A stretch of DNA of 64,000 nt from Crossiella cryophila (GCF_014204915.1 NZ_JACHMH010000001.1:1426001-1490000), one strand, 5' to 3'. Numbered from the stretch's first letter, positions 34,813 to 48,529 are shown. A program made the numbers and translations. The notes: generated by a model from the letters alone, not told the origin.

Positions 34813-34840
34813 TTATCCACATAGCCCCCAGCTATCCACA
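34813..34840 (+). promoter_or_regulatory. Second DnaA-box pair
   Basis: TTATCCACA (34813-34821) and CTATCCACA (34832-34840, one mismatch) are again in the same orientation and exactly 19 bases apart, as in the pair at 30497. They are 109 bases upstream of the pilin gene. Confidence 0.5.
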
Positions 34841-34913
34841 GATCCGCTGAGCTGGCCGGCAAAGCGTCCGAGAGCGAGCAAAGTGGGACCTGCCGCACCC
34901 GTGGCAACACCCG

Positions 34914-34926
34914 GTCCACAGTGGAC
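34914..34926. promoter_or_regulatory. 13-base palindrome GTCCAC-A-GTGGAC near pilin start
   Basis: The palindrome ends 22 bases before the pilin ATG. The reverse strand of its right half reads TTGTCCACT, one mismatch from the actinobacterial DnaA box. An identical 13-mer occurs inside the oxidoreductase gene (376-388), so it may be coincidental. Confidence 0.35.
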
Positions 34927-34948
34927 AAAATCCGTCTGAAGGAGAGTC

Positions 34949-35149
34949 ATGCGATCCGAGTTCCTGCTGCCACCCAACGCGTTCGCGCGGTTCCGGCACT
35001 CCGACGACGGAACCATCACGGTCGAGTACGCGATCTTGATCAGCACCTGTGCCGCGATCGCCGGAGTCCTGCTCGCCTTTGTCACTGGTGGGTGGCTCTC
35101 CGAATGGATCGCCGACATGTTCCGGGATTCGTTGGAGGTGAAGAGGTGA
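34949..35149 (+). CDS. Flp-pilin-like small protein (DUF4244, Rv3656c-like)
   Basis: A 66-residue protein with a short head, then DDGTITVEYAILI followed by a hydrophobic helix (about 22-48). The Thr-Val-Glu-Tyr pattern with a conserved Glu in a hydrophobic stretch is that of Flp/TadE prepilins and DUF4244. A good AAGGAGAG site precedes ATG 34949. Its stop overlaps the start of the TadE-like gene. Probably the major subunit of the apparatus. Confidence 0.85.
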   Translation: MRSEFLLPPNAFARFRHSDDGTITVEYAILISTCAAIAGVLLAFVTGGWLSEWIADMFRDSLEVKR

Positions 35150-36447
35150 TGCGAAGACCTCTGGCGGGCGATCGTGGGTCGGTCACCGTTGAGGCGGCGA
35201 TCGGCATCGCGTCCATCGCCGTGGTGCTGGCGCTAGCCCTTGCCGGATTCCGGCTGGCGGTGACTCAGTTGCGGTGTGTGGACGCGGCGCGGGAGGCGGC
35301 TCGGCTGATCGCTCGTGGTGAACCGGATCGCGCCGCGGTTGTGGTGCGGGAGATGGTGCCGGGGCCGGTGCAGCTGTCCAGTCGGGTTGAGGCGGATGCG
35401 GTTCGGGTGGAGGTTGTGGCGCGGCCGCTCGGCGGGGTTTTTCCGTTGCGGGAGAAGGCGTTCGCTTTGCTGGAGCAGCAGGCGGAACCAATTGTGGGCG
35501 AGGCACCGCAGGGGCGATTACCCGTCGCCGCGGGCGGGTCGGGGCGGGACACTCCGATGCCGTCGCCGCGGTCGCATCAGGCTGAACCCGCTGGCGCGCA
35601 AGGAACTGGGCGGTTCAGTGCGCAGGGCCGCGCTCGTCGACAGGCTGGTCCGCGTCGGCAGGCCGGACTCCGGACTCGTCGCGCCGGCACCAGTACGCGA
35701 GACATCACCGGTGATTCGCACGTGGAGTGCACGTCCGAGCCAGCGGCTGAGCACGAACCGACGCCAGAGCTGGTGTCGACGCCCGCTCACTCACCTGTGC
35801 CCCCGCACGCACCCGCGCGAGGGCGCGTGTCTGCCCGCTCGCGCGCCCACGCCCGCGCGCACCCGCAGGGATGCCTGCCCACTCACACGCAGAGAACTCC
35901 GCCCGCCACTACTTCCGAATCCGCCACCACTGGTGCGCTCCCCGCCACCGCGCTCCCCAACTCCGCTGCGCGCCACTTCACCTCCGCTACGCCTACCCCC
36001 ACCTCCGCGCCCACCTCCAACACCACGCTCATCGCCGCCGCCAAGCCCAAGTCAAACCCCGAACGGCAGGCGGCGACCACCGACCCACGCCCACGACCCA
36101 CCCTCGCCGACGACCGCGGATTCGCGACCGGGCTCGCGGTGCTGGTGATCGCGGGAATGCTCGCCGCCACGATGGCCGTCGCCCACCTCGGCGCGGTCGT
36201 GGCCGCTGGCCGGCGGGCGGCGGCGGCCGCTGATCTGGCCGCACTGGCCGCCGCTGGGCGGCTGGTGGATGCGGGGCAGGGGTGTGCGGCGGCGGGGCGG
36301 GTGGCGGGGGAGATGGGTGGGCGGTTGGAGGAGTGCCTGGTGGATGGGTGGGTGGTGACGGTGCGGGTGGGGGTGGGGTTGCCGGGGGTGTTGGCGGTGT
36401 TCGGCGCGACGAGCGCGCGGGCGCGGGCCGGTCCGGCAGAACTTTGA
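35149..36447 (+). CDS. TadE-like/Rv3654c-like fusion pseudopilin
   Basis: One 432-residue frame joins two proteins that are separate neighbours in mycobacteria. Residues about 1-110 are TadE-like (DRGSVTVEAAIGIASIAVVL, then DAAREAARLIARGE). Residues about 110-315 are a disordered Ala/Pro/Thr/Arg-rich linker. Residues about 318-432 match the Rv3654c type (DDRGFATGLAVLVIAGML, then AAAADLAALAAAGRL). No ATG in this frame lies between the linker and the second domain, so a separate second gene would need a GTG or TTG start. Base skew flips from G-rich to C-rich (linker) and back to G-rich. Confidence 0.75.
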   Translation: MRRPLAGDRGSVTVEAAIGIASIAVVLALALAGFRLAVTQLRCVDAAREAARLIARGEPDRAAVVVREMVPGPVQLSSRVEADAVRVEVVARPLGGVFPLREKAFALLEQQAEPIVGEAPQGRLPVAAGGSGRDTPMPSPRSHQAEPAGAQGTGRFSAQGRARRQAGPRRQAGLRTRRAGTSTRDITGDSHVECTSEPAAEHEPTPELVSTPAHSPVPPHAPARGRVSARSRAHARAHPQGCLPTHTQRTPPATTSESATTGALPATALPNSAARHFTSATPTPTSAPTSNTTLIAAAKPKSNPERQAATTDPRPRPTLADDRGFATGLAVLVIAGMLAATMAVAHLGAVVAAGRRAAAAADLAALAAAGRLVDAGQGCAAAGRVAGEMGGRLEECLVDGWVVTVRVGVGLPGVLAVFGATSARARAGPAEL

Positions 36448-36671
36448 GCGGCGCCGGGTGCGATGAGCGGTCATCGAGCGGCGGTGAGCGGGCAAATGGC
36501 GTCATTACACGGGTTTGAGGGTTGCGGTCAACGGTGAAACCTGTGTTCCGCCCTGCTTGTGGTCTGCGTTACTCGCCGTGCCGTTCCGACCGGTGGTCGA
36601 CTTACCGGTTACGTCCGTTGGGGGCTGTGCCGTTTCTTGTAGGTGAAGGCTTTGGTTGCGTAGGAGGCGAC

Positions 36672-37298
36672 ATGGACTGGTCGGATAGTTGGCGCGGGGC
36701 ATTCCGGATCGAGTTGCGGGCGGAGGCCATCGGTCTCGCGTTCCGTGGCTGGCCGGTGCTGCCCGGCACCTATCCGGCGGGCTCGCAGTGGGCGGGCCGG
36801 GACGGTGTGCAGGCCGAGGGCCCGGTGCCGGTGCACCGTGACTGGCAGGAGCGGATCGGCACCCAGGCCGAGCAGGTCGCCTCCTGGTGGACCGGGCGTC
36901 CCTACTCGCTGCTGCTGGCCACCGGCGTTGTGCTGGACGCCATCGAGATCGACGCCGAACTGGGCCGCCGGGTGGCCACCGCACTGCGGGTCGCCGGTGG
37001 GCCGGTGCCGATCGCGGCGACGCCGACCGGCAAGTGGCTGTTCCTGACCACCGCGGGTGAGCCGCTGCGGGACGCGCTGGCCGAGCGGTCCGACATCGCG
37101 CTGCTCGGCAAGGGCAGCTGGATCCCGCTGCCGCCCTCGCCGTTCCAGCACGGCGTGGTGCACTGGCGGGTCAAGCCGCAGATCTGCAACTGGAACCTGC
37201 CCGAGTCCCACGTGGTGCAGGACGCCATCACCGAAGCCCTTCGGGACGACATGCTTGCCGGGGTCGTCGAGCTGGTCAGCTCGGAACGATCCCACTGA
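36672..37298 (+). CDS. PrimPol-like (bifunctional primase/polymerase N-domain) protein
   Basis: A 208-residue protein. The segment YSLLLATGVVLDAIEIDAELG resembles the strand carrying the metal-binding acidic pair of Prim-Pol domains (usual form vvlDvD). GKWLFLTTAGEPLRDAL and the HWRV strand fit the later part. The full set of catalytic residues is not certain (IEID rather than DVD). ATG 36672 follows an AGGAGG site. It converges on the helicase gene, overlapping its 3' end by 23 bases. A DNA-repair or replication role is inference. Confidence 0.55.
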   Translation: MDWSDSWRGAFRIELRAEAIGLAFRGWPVLPGTYPAGSQWAGRDGVQAEGPVPVHRDWQERIGTQAEQVASWWTGRPYSLLLATGVVLDAIEIDAELGRRVATALRVAGGPVPIAATPTGKWLFLTTAGEPLRDALAERSDIALLGKGSWIPLPPSPFQHGVVHWRVKPQICNWNLPESHVVQDAITEALRDDMLAGVVELVSSERSH

Positions 37299-39837
37299 TT
37301 GGGGTGGCCGGAGCGGGGACGTCGTGGGGCAGCACTCCCAGTACGGCGTCCAGCACGGCCACCGCGCCCGCCTTGTCCAGCGGTTCGTTACCGTTGCCGC
37401 ACTTCGGCGACTGGACACAGGATGGGCAACCAGCCGGGCACTCGCAGGCGGCGATCGCCTCCCGCGTAGCGGCCAACCAAGGGACGACCGCGGCATAGCC
37501 GCGATCGGCGAAACCGGCTCCGCCGGGATGCCCATCGTGCACGAACACCGTCGCCTCCCCGGTGTCAGCGTGCAGTGCGGTGGACACACCGCCGATGTCC
37601 CAACGGTCACAGGTCGCGAACAGCGGTAGCAGGCCGATCGCAGCGTGCTCGGCTGCATGCAGCGCACCGGGGATGCGCGCCGGATCGAGACCGGCGCCAC
37701 CCGGTGCGCTGCTCCGTAGCAACTCGGCGGAGATCGTGTACCAGACCGCCCTGGTGGGCAGGGACTGCGCGGGCAGGTCGAGGGGCACCCGGTCGATCAC
37801 CTCGCCGGAGGGTCGGCGACGCAGGTAGCCGACGACCTGGGCGGTGACCTCCACCTCGCCGAGACAGACGGTCACGCCCGCCGCGGCGGTCACGCTGGCC
37901 GCGCCGGAGGCGGCGCCACCGGCGCCGGGGGCAGTAGTACTCGTGGCGGCGTCGGGCTGGGCAGCGCTGGGCTGGGCGGTGGCGGGCTCGGTGGTGCCGG
38001 GTTTGCTTGCCGCTGCTGGGAAACGGCGTTCGGCCAGAGTGCGGAGCACGCTGATCTCGACCGTGGTGCTGGCCATCGTGGACCAGTCCGGGGTCTCGGC
38101 GTGCACCAGGGCCAGGTGGTTGTCCAGGTCCAGCTCGTCCACCACGTAGGACTGGCCCTGGTGCAGGTACAGGGCGCCGGGGTGGACCACGGCGCAGGCC
38201 GAGTCGGGGTCGACGGTGCCGAGCAGGCGGCCGGAATCGGCTTCCACCACCGAGATCTTGTCGCCGCCGCTGCCGCGGATGTCCACTCCGCCGTGCGGTG
38301 GGCGGACATCCGACCAGTACCAGCCGGCCGGGCGGCGGCGCAGATGTCCCTCGGCGACGAGCTGGTCGATCACCTGGCGGGCCGCCTCGCCGCCGAAGGC
38401 GGGCAGGCAGTCCTCGGTGAGCGGTTGTTCGGCGGCGGCGCAGGCCAGTTGTGGGGCCAGCACGTACGGGTTGGCCGGGTCCAGCACGGTGGCCTCGACC
38501 GGGCGGGACAGCATGGCCTCGGGGTGGTGCACCAGGTAGGTGTCCAGCGGGTCGTCGTTGGCGACGAAGACGACCAGGGCGCCCTGACCGTCACGGCCCG
38601 CGCGGCCCGCCTGTTGCCAGAAGGAGGCCAGGGTGCCGGGATAGCCGGCGATCAGGACCGCGTCCAGGCCGGTGATGTCCACGCCGAGTTCCAGGGCGTT
38701 GGTGGTGGCCACCGCGAGCAGGTCGCCGGTGCTCAGCGCGGTTTCCAGGGCCCGGCGTTCCTCCGGGAGGTAGCCGCCGCGGTAGGCGGCGACGCGGGCC
38801 GCGGAGTCCGGGTCCACGTCGGCCAGGTGGCGGCGGGCGGCCATCGCGGTCAGTTCGGCGCCGCGGCGGGAGCGGACGAAGGCCAGTGTCCTGGCGCCTG
38901 CCAGGACCAGGTCGGCCATGATGCGGGCCGATTCGGCGCCGGCCGAGCGGCGGACCGGGGCGCCGTTCTCCCCGGCGAGGGAATCCAGCAGCGGCGGCTC
39001 CCACAACGCGATGGTGCGCGGGCCCGCCGGGGAGGCGTCCTCGGTGACGCCGGTGCAGGGCAGGCCGGTGAGGCGGGTGGCCGAGGCGGCCGGGTCGGCC
39101 ACCGTGGCCGAGGCCAGCACGAAGGTCGGGTTCGCGCCGTAGCGGGCCGCGATCCGGCGCAACCTGCGCAGCAGCAGGGCCACGTGCGAGCCGAACAGGC
39201 CGCGATAACTGTGGCATTCGTCGATCACCACATAACTCAGCCTGCGGAAGAACGCGCCCCAGCGCTGGTGCCCCGGCAGGATGCCGCGGTGGATCATGTC
39301 CGGGTTGGTGAAGATCCACCTGGCGTGCGCGCGGACCCAGTCCCGCTCCACCAGCGGGGTGTCGCCGTCGAAGGCGGCCGGGCGCACCCCCGGCAGGTCC
39401 AACTCCTTCACCGCACGTAACTGATCCGCGCCCAGCGCCTTGGTCGGGGACAGGTACAGCGCGGTCGCCTTCGGGTCTTCGAGCAGTCGGGACAGCACCG
39501 GCAACTGGTAGGCGAGGGACTTGCCGGAGGCGGTGCCGGTGGCGATCACCACATGCGCACCCGACCACGCCAACCCGGCCGCCTCCGCCTGGTGCGCCCA
39601 CGGCCGCGGCACCCCGGAGTCGGTCAACTTCTCGATCAAGGGCGGGGCCGCCCAGGCGGGCCAGTCCGTATGCGCGGCAACGCGTTCGGGTAGTTCGGCC
39701 ACATGGGTCAACGGGGAGGACTCCAACGGGATGCCGGCGACCACCCGGTCCAGCAGCCCACCGCCCCGGCCCGGCCGCCGACCGGTCCGCTCCGTCCGCT
39801 CCGCTCGTGCGCCCACCACGGCAGCCTGACACAGCAC
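37276..39837 (-). CDS. DEAD/DEAH helicase with DUF1998 domain (MrfA/Rv3649-like)
   Basis: An 853-residue superfamily 2 helicase. Motif I is ATGTASGKSLAYQLP, motif II is VIDECHSYRG, motif III is LASATV, and motif VI is QQAGRAGRDGQGALVVF. The C-terminal DUF1998 region carries the four-cysteine set CECPAGCPSCVQSPKCGNG. B. subtilis MrfA of this family acts with exonuclease MrfB in repair of mitomycin lesions. GTG 39837 is the longest start and is uncertain. A disordered Ala/Thr/Pro insertion (about 610-645) interrupts the C-terminal part. Confidence 0.92.
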   Translation of the reverse strand: MLCQAAVVGARAERTERTGRRPGRGGGLLDRVVAGIPLESSPLTHVAELPERVAAHTDWPAWAAPPLIEKLTDSGVPRPWAHQAEAAGLAWSGAHVVIATGTASGKSLAYQLPVLSRLLEDPKATALYLSPTKALGADQLRAVKELDLPGVRPAAFDGDTPLVERDWVRAHARWIFTNPDMIHRGILPGHQRWGAFFRRLSYVVIDECHSYRGLFGSHVALLLRRLRRIAARYGANPTFVLASATVADPAASATRLTGLPCTGVTEDASPAGPRTIALWEPPLLDSLAGENGAPVRRSAGAESARIMADLVLAGARTLAFVRSRRGAELTAMAARRHLADVDPDSAARVAAYRGGYLPEERRALETALSTGDLLAVATTNALELGVDITGLDAVLIAGYPGTLASFWQQAGRAGRDGQGALVVFVANDDPLDTYLVHHPEAMLSRPVEATVLDPANPYVLAPQLACAAAEQPLTEDCLPAFGGEAARQVIDQLVAEGHLRRRPAGWYWSDVRPPHGGVDIRGSGGDKISVVEADSGRLLGTVDPDSACAVVHPGALYLHQGQSYVVDELDLDNHLALVHAETPDWSTMASTTVEISVLRTLAERRFPAAASKPGTTEPATAQPSAAQPDAATSTTAPGAGGAASGAASVTAAAGVTVCLGEVEVTAQVVGYLRRRPSGEVIDRVPLDLPAQSLPTRAVWYTISAELLRSSAPGGAGLDPARIPGALHAAEHAAIGLLPLFATCDRWDIGGVSTALHADTGEATVFVHDGHPGGAGFADRGYAAVVPWLAATREAIAACECPAGCPSCVQSPKCGNGNEPLDKAGAVAVLDAVLGVLPHDVPAPATPISGIVPS

Positions 39838-40087
39838 ACCGTCGGTTCGCGCCCACGCCCGAACGGACCAAGATCCACAGCTCAGACCACTTGAACGGTC
39901 TAGCGCACCTGCCCCGAAGTCACTCTAGGTATTTGACAAGGGACGCCCCGCAAGGCCCTGTGACCTTGCCAATAGACTCCGCCTCCGTCGCGCCGCCGAG
40001 ATGGCGGCGCGCGTGACTCACCACGCGTCAGAGCGGACGCAAGAGCCCGGCTCCTGGCGCACGGACCACGGAGAAGCAGGAGGACGG

Positions 40088-42412
<2,325 letters not shown>

Positions 42413-42445
42413 TGGCAGCACCTGATGGCGGATAGCTAGACAGAT

Positions 42446-42477
42446 GCGGCCCGTCCCCGGCTCAGGGGACGGGCCGC
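42446..42477 (+). terminator. Terminator after hppA
   Basis: A 13-base-pair G+C stem (42446-42458 with 42465-42477) with a 6-base loop, without a T-run, as is usual in actinobacteria. Confidence 0.75.
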
Positions 42478-42540
42478 ACCTCGTTCTCACGGGGCGTCGC
42501 CTAGCGTCGGCGAGCGCCCCCAGCGAAGAGGAGAGCTTTC

Positions 42541-43248
42541 ATGGCCCGCCGTACCCCCGCCGGCGTCCTGGCCGCGGCCGCCGGTCTCACCCTGGTCCTG
42601 GCCGCCTGTGGCTCCGGTGGCGACACGCCCGCCCCCCAGGGTGCCGACACGCCGTCCAGTGGCTCCAGCGCCACCTCAGCCCCGGAAACCAGCGCCAGCG
42701 GCAGCGTGGACCGCGGTCCCGGCGGGCAGCCGCCCGCGCCCAGTGGCGGCCAGCCGGCCCCCGGCGGGACCAACGCCGACCCGGTGCGCTGGAACGACGC
42801 GGTCTGCAAGGGCCTCGGCGGCTCCATGCGGGCCATGCTCACCGCGCTCAAGGCCAACTCCCCCGACCACAAGCCGGAGGACCGCAAGGCCGCCACCGTC
42901 GCCTACCTCGGCGCGACCGAAGGCGCCCTCGGCACCGCCAGGACCGAGCTGACCAGCCTTGGCCGCCCGGCCGCACTGCGCCAGGACACCCACAACGAGC
43001 TGATCGGCTACCTCGGCACCGCGGTCGAGACGATCAAGCGCAAGCAGCCCGAGGTGGCCGGACTGGACGTCAAGGACCCCCGCTTCGAGGAGAAGCTGCA
43101 GCCCTTCGCCGCCGAGGAACTCGACCCGGCCCGGCTTCTGGCCAAGTTCGAGGAGGTCCGCACCGCGCCCGGGATGGAGGAGGCCTACCGCAAGGCCCCC
43201 GAGTGCCAGCGGATGGTCAAGGACACCGAGGGCGCCTTCGGCGGCTGA
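42541..43248 (+). CDS. Putative lipoprotein of unknown function
   Basis: A 235-residue exported protein with a lipoprotein signal (LVLAAC lipobox, Cys about residue 22). A Pro/Ser/Gly-rich linker runs to about residue 75, then comes an all-helical domain with a cysteine near each end (VCKGLGG at 84 and ECQRM at 220). These could form a disulfide. A GAGGAGAG ribosome site precedes the ATG. No family is recognised. Confidence 0.8.
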   Translation: MARRTPAGVLAAAAGLTLVLAACGSGGDTPAPQGADTPSSGSSATSAPETSASGSVDRGPGGQPPAPSGGQPAPGGTNADPVRWNDAVCKGLGGSMRAMLTALKANSPDHKPEDRKAATVAYLGATEGALGTARTELTSLGRPAALRQDTHNELIGYLGTAVETIKRKQPEVAGLDVKDPRFEEKLQPFAAEELDPARLLAKFEEVRTAPGMEEAYRKAPECQRMVKDTEGAFGG

Positions 43249-43298
43249 CCCGCCCGGATCGCGTGGAACTGCCTGGACAGCCTCCGGGTTCGTTCGCG

Positions 43299-43314
43299 AT
43301 GATCGCGCGATCAT
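43299..43314. promoter_or_regulatory. 16-base perfect palindrome over a start codon
   Basis: ATGATCGCGCGATCAT is fully self-complementary, and its last two bases are the first two of the ATG at 43313. It could be an operator or an RNA hairpin limiting initiation. Confidence 0.5.
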
Positions 43315-43801
43315 GGAACGTTTCGAGACGGAGAGTCTGGTTTTCCTGCCCGGTCAACGAGTCCGGGCCATCGTGCTGAGCCACGCCCCCTGGGGTGTGG
43401 GCGTGCAGATCGTCGGCCACGAGCAGGTCGGCGCGTCGGTGGACATGCTCGCGCAGTTCGGCCAGGAGACCCCCGGCGATGCGGTGTACGCGCTGTTCCC
43501 GCCGGTCGGCGCCGAGATCGACGCGGTCGTCGACGCCGTCCGGCGATGGTCCGACCCCGCGTGGGTGCGACTCAGCCTCCGGCCGGCCGACCTGGAGACC
43601 TTCCGCAGGTCCTGTGACTTCTGCGGCCAGGACACCGTGCTCAGCGCCGGCGGCGACGGCCTGGTCCTCGACGTGCGCAGCCACGACGGCCCTGGCAGCC
43701 ACACGGTCCTCGCGCACCGCACCTGCCTGGCCGATCGCCTCCATCCGGACAGTGGGGGCGAGCAGGCGAGAGCACTGAGCGTCGGGCGGAAGAACCACTG
43801 A
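43313..43801 (+). CDS. Hypothetical protein with S1/OB-like fold and CxxC
   Basis: A 162-residue protein. The first half looks like an S1/OB beta-barrel (GQRVRAIVLSHAPWGVGVQI ... AVVDAVRRWSDPAWVRLSLR). The second half contains SCDFCGQDTV and a later His-Arg-Thr-Cys, a possible metal site. There is no ribosome site, and the palindrome above overlaps the ATG. Function is unknown; RNA binding is a guess from the fold. Confidence 0.65.
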   Translation: MERFETESLVFLPGQRVRAIVLSHAPWGVGVQIVGHEQVGASVDMLAQFGQETPGDAVYALFPPVGAEIDAVVDAVRRWSDPAWVRLSLRPADLETFRRSCDFCGQDTVLSAGGDGLVLDVRSHDGPGSHTVLAHRTCLADRLHPDSGGEQARALSVGRKNH

Positions 43802-43863
43802 AGCACCCCAGAAATTCACTCCATCGGGTGGATCTGGCCGTCGCCTGAGTCGAACATGTGTTC

Positions 43864-43869
43864 TACGCT
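43864..43869 (+). promoter_or_regulatory. -10 element TACGCT for a leaderless mRNA
   Basis: TACGCT ends 6 bases before GTG 43876 and decides the start of the following gene over an upstream ATG at 43858. Confidence 0.45.
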
Positions 43870-43875
43870 GCACCC

Positions 43876-44457
43876 GTGGGACAACTGTCCTTCTACTCCG
43901 CGGAGGCCAGGCAACCGAGGGTTGCCGACCTGGCCGGGCTGTTGTGCGGCCCTGGTCAGGCGGTCGGCTTCGGCCGGGGCACCGCGGCCAAGGTCTCGGT
44001 CGAACTGGCCGAACCGTGGCGGGCGCACGCCGTGGCGCTGGCCTGCGCCGAGCGCGGGGTGCAGGCCGAGGTCAGCCCCACCGAGGACGGCCGCAGGCTG
44101 CTGCGCACCGCCTTCCGCTGCGACCTCGCGCCACTGGCCACCGCCTGGCTGCGCGGCACCGAGAAGGCCGTCCCGGAGGACCTGGAACTGGACGGCCCTG
44201 CCCTGCGGATCTGGGCGCTGACCGCGGGCGCGCTGGAGACCAGCGGCTACCTGCTCGGCCTCGACCCGCTCGCGCCGGAAACCCACCCGCTGCTGGCCGC
44301 GGCCCTGCTCCGGCTGGGCCTGGCCGGGCACCTGCTCGGCGTCAAGGCGGGTGGTCCCGCACTGCGTTTCACCGGGCGACGGCGGCTGGCCCGCCTCGCC
44401 GAACTCGTCGGCCCCACCCCGGTGGCGGCCGCGCAGAGCTTCTGGCCGGCCGCCTGA
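43876..44457 (+). CDS. Conserved hypothetical protein (Rv3647c position)
   Basis: A 193-residue protein beginning MGQLSFYSAEARQPRVADLAG. It is a mix of short strands and helices with many Leu/Ala (LAPLATAWLRGTEKAVPEDL, GALETSGYLLGLDPLAPE). It has no signal, membrane span or catalytic motif that I recognise. An uncharacterised gene of similar size lies near topA in M. tuberculosis (Rv3647c), so it is probably a conserved actinobacterial core protein. Confidence 0.7.
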   Translation: MGQLSFYSAEARQPRVADLAGLLCGPGQAVGFGRGTAAKVSVELAEPWRAHAVALACAERGVQAEVSPTEDGRRLLRTAFRCDLAPLATAWLRGTEKAVPEDLELDGPALRIWALTAGALETSGYLLGLDPLAPETHPLLAAALLRLGLAGHLLGVKAGGPALRFTGRRRLARLAELVGPTPVAAAQSFWPAA

Positions 44458-44475
44458 GTGCCGGTCAGCGCGAAG

Positions 44476-44524
44476 CCGAAGGGGCCGTTCCGGGCACTCC
44501 CACCGTGCGGAACGGCCCCTTCGG
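44476..44524. terminator. Bidirectional terminator hairpin
   Basis: A perfect 17-base-pair stem (44476-44492 with 44508-44524) lies between convergent genes. The core CGAAGG-GCCGTTCC resembles the hairpin at 14117. Confidence 0.85.
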
Positions 44525-44538
44525 GCACTTTTCCTGGC

Positions 44539-45366
44539 TCAGACCCTCGGCTTGGGCAGCGTGCAGCCCGCCTTGTTCGGATCCACGTTGTTGCCGGTGC
44601 TCATGCAGGCGTTGACCTGGAAGGTCTGCTGCCCGTAGTTGATGCCGCGGCGCACCGTCACGTTCCCGGCCGGGTCCACCTCACACGGGTTGTTCTGGGT
44701 GCACCGGCCGCCGTTCTCGTTACCGGTGTTGTTCACCCCGACCACGGTGTTGTCCGCGGTGTCGATGATCGGCGAGCCCGAGGTGCCGCCGATGGTGTTG
44801 CAGCTGGAGGTGTAGCGAAGCGAGTCCTTCCAGGTCCAGTTCGCCTCCTTGAGCTGGTGCACGAAGGCGTCGACCTTGCAGGAGTAGATCCGCTTCCAGT
44901 AACCGGAGACCACCCGGATGTCCGCGCCCTGCTTCGGGTGCACGGAGTTGAGGGTCAGCGCCTTGGTCCGGTACCGGCTCTCGATGTCGGCGTAGCTCTC
45001 CCGCAGCTGGTAGAGCGCCAGGTCGGTGTCGGTCATGGTCGCGTAGGCCAGCTTGGTCGCGGTCAGCGTGCCCAGGGTCTGCGCGGTGGAGTTCAGCAGG
45101 GTGAAGGTGCGCGCGCTGGGCTGGTTCAGGATCACCTCGCCCGCGGCCATGAACTTCACGCAGTGACCGTTGGTGAGCACCAGCGCCTTGTCCGTGTTCG
45201 CCGCGCCGGAGGGCCGGACCACCGAACCGGAACAATTGTTCAGCGCCACGATCGCGGTGTAGTCCACCGCGTTCGGCGCGGCCGTCGCCGGGGCAGCCGC
45301 GAGCGTGCCCGTGATCGTCATCGCGGCAGCCGCAGCCGCCACAAAACCGACAAAACGCCTGGTCAT
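44539..45366 (-). CDS. Secreted trypsin-like serine protease (Rv3668c-like)
   Basis: A 275-residue exported protease with a Sec signal (about 1-34, cleavage near ATA-AP). The triad is visible: His in LTNGHCVKF, Asp in TDTDLALYQL and Ser in GGTSGSPII. Eight cysteines in the mature part suggest disulfides. ATG 45366 follows a GAAGGAGATC site; the longer open frame upstream is arginine/proline-rich and not a signal peptide. It is likely extracellular with unknown target. Confidence 0.9.
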   Translation of the reverse strand: MTRRFVGFVAAAAAAMTITGTLAAAPATAAPNAVDYTAIVALNNCSGSVVRPSGAANTDKALVLTNGHCVKFMAAGEVILNQPSARTFTLLNSTAQTLGTLTATKLAYATMTDTDLALYQLRESYADIESRYRTKALTLNSVHPKQGADIRVVSGYWKRIYSCKVDAFVHQLKEANWTWKDSLRYTSSCNTIGGTSGSPIIDTADNTVVGVNNTGNENGGRCTQNNPCEVDPAGNVTVRRGINYGQQTFQVNACMSTGNNVDPNKAGCTLPKPRV

Positions 45367-45644
45367 CCGGGATCTCCTTCGAGCAGGGCGAAGAGGACTG
45401 GGGTGGTTCAGCACATCCTGTCGGCCGAATGGCCGCCACCCCCGGAAGTCGGCGGCGAAACACTGGAAGTCAACGGTCTTACCGGCTGTTGAAACGGGTG
45501 CCCCCGGGGGCCTGTGACCACATCGGCGTGGGTGACCGCGCACAGCGGCTGTCATGATGGGTCATTGCACGGGGGTCATCACGGCAAGCTGGGGGGCCCG
45601 GCCGGGTGGACGGGCAGATCGGTCAGACAAGGAAGCAGGCGCGC

Positions 45645-48518
<2,874 letters not shown>

Positions 48519-48529
48519 TTCACCCGGCT

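Larger units (their letters stand above)
34342..34948. other. Second C-rich spacer, before the pilin gene
   Basis: About 600 bases, again C-rich and G-poor over most of its length, and without a credible gene. Its right end holds the second DnaA-box pair and a 13-base palindrome close to the pilin start. The spacer separates the platform genes from the pilin genes, so an internal promoter is likely. Confidence 0.6.

Noticed and set aside
45367-45555. N-terminal extension of the secreted protease
   Set aside because: The Arg/Pro-rich extension would bury the signal peptide, while ATG 45366 has a good ribosome site and begins a normal signal sequence.
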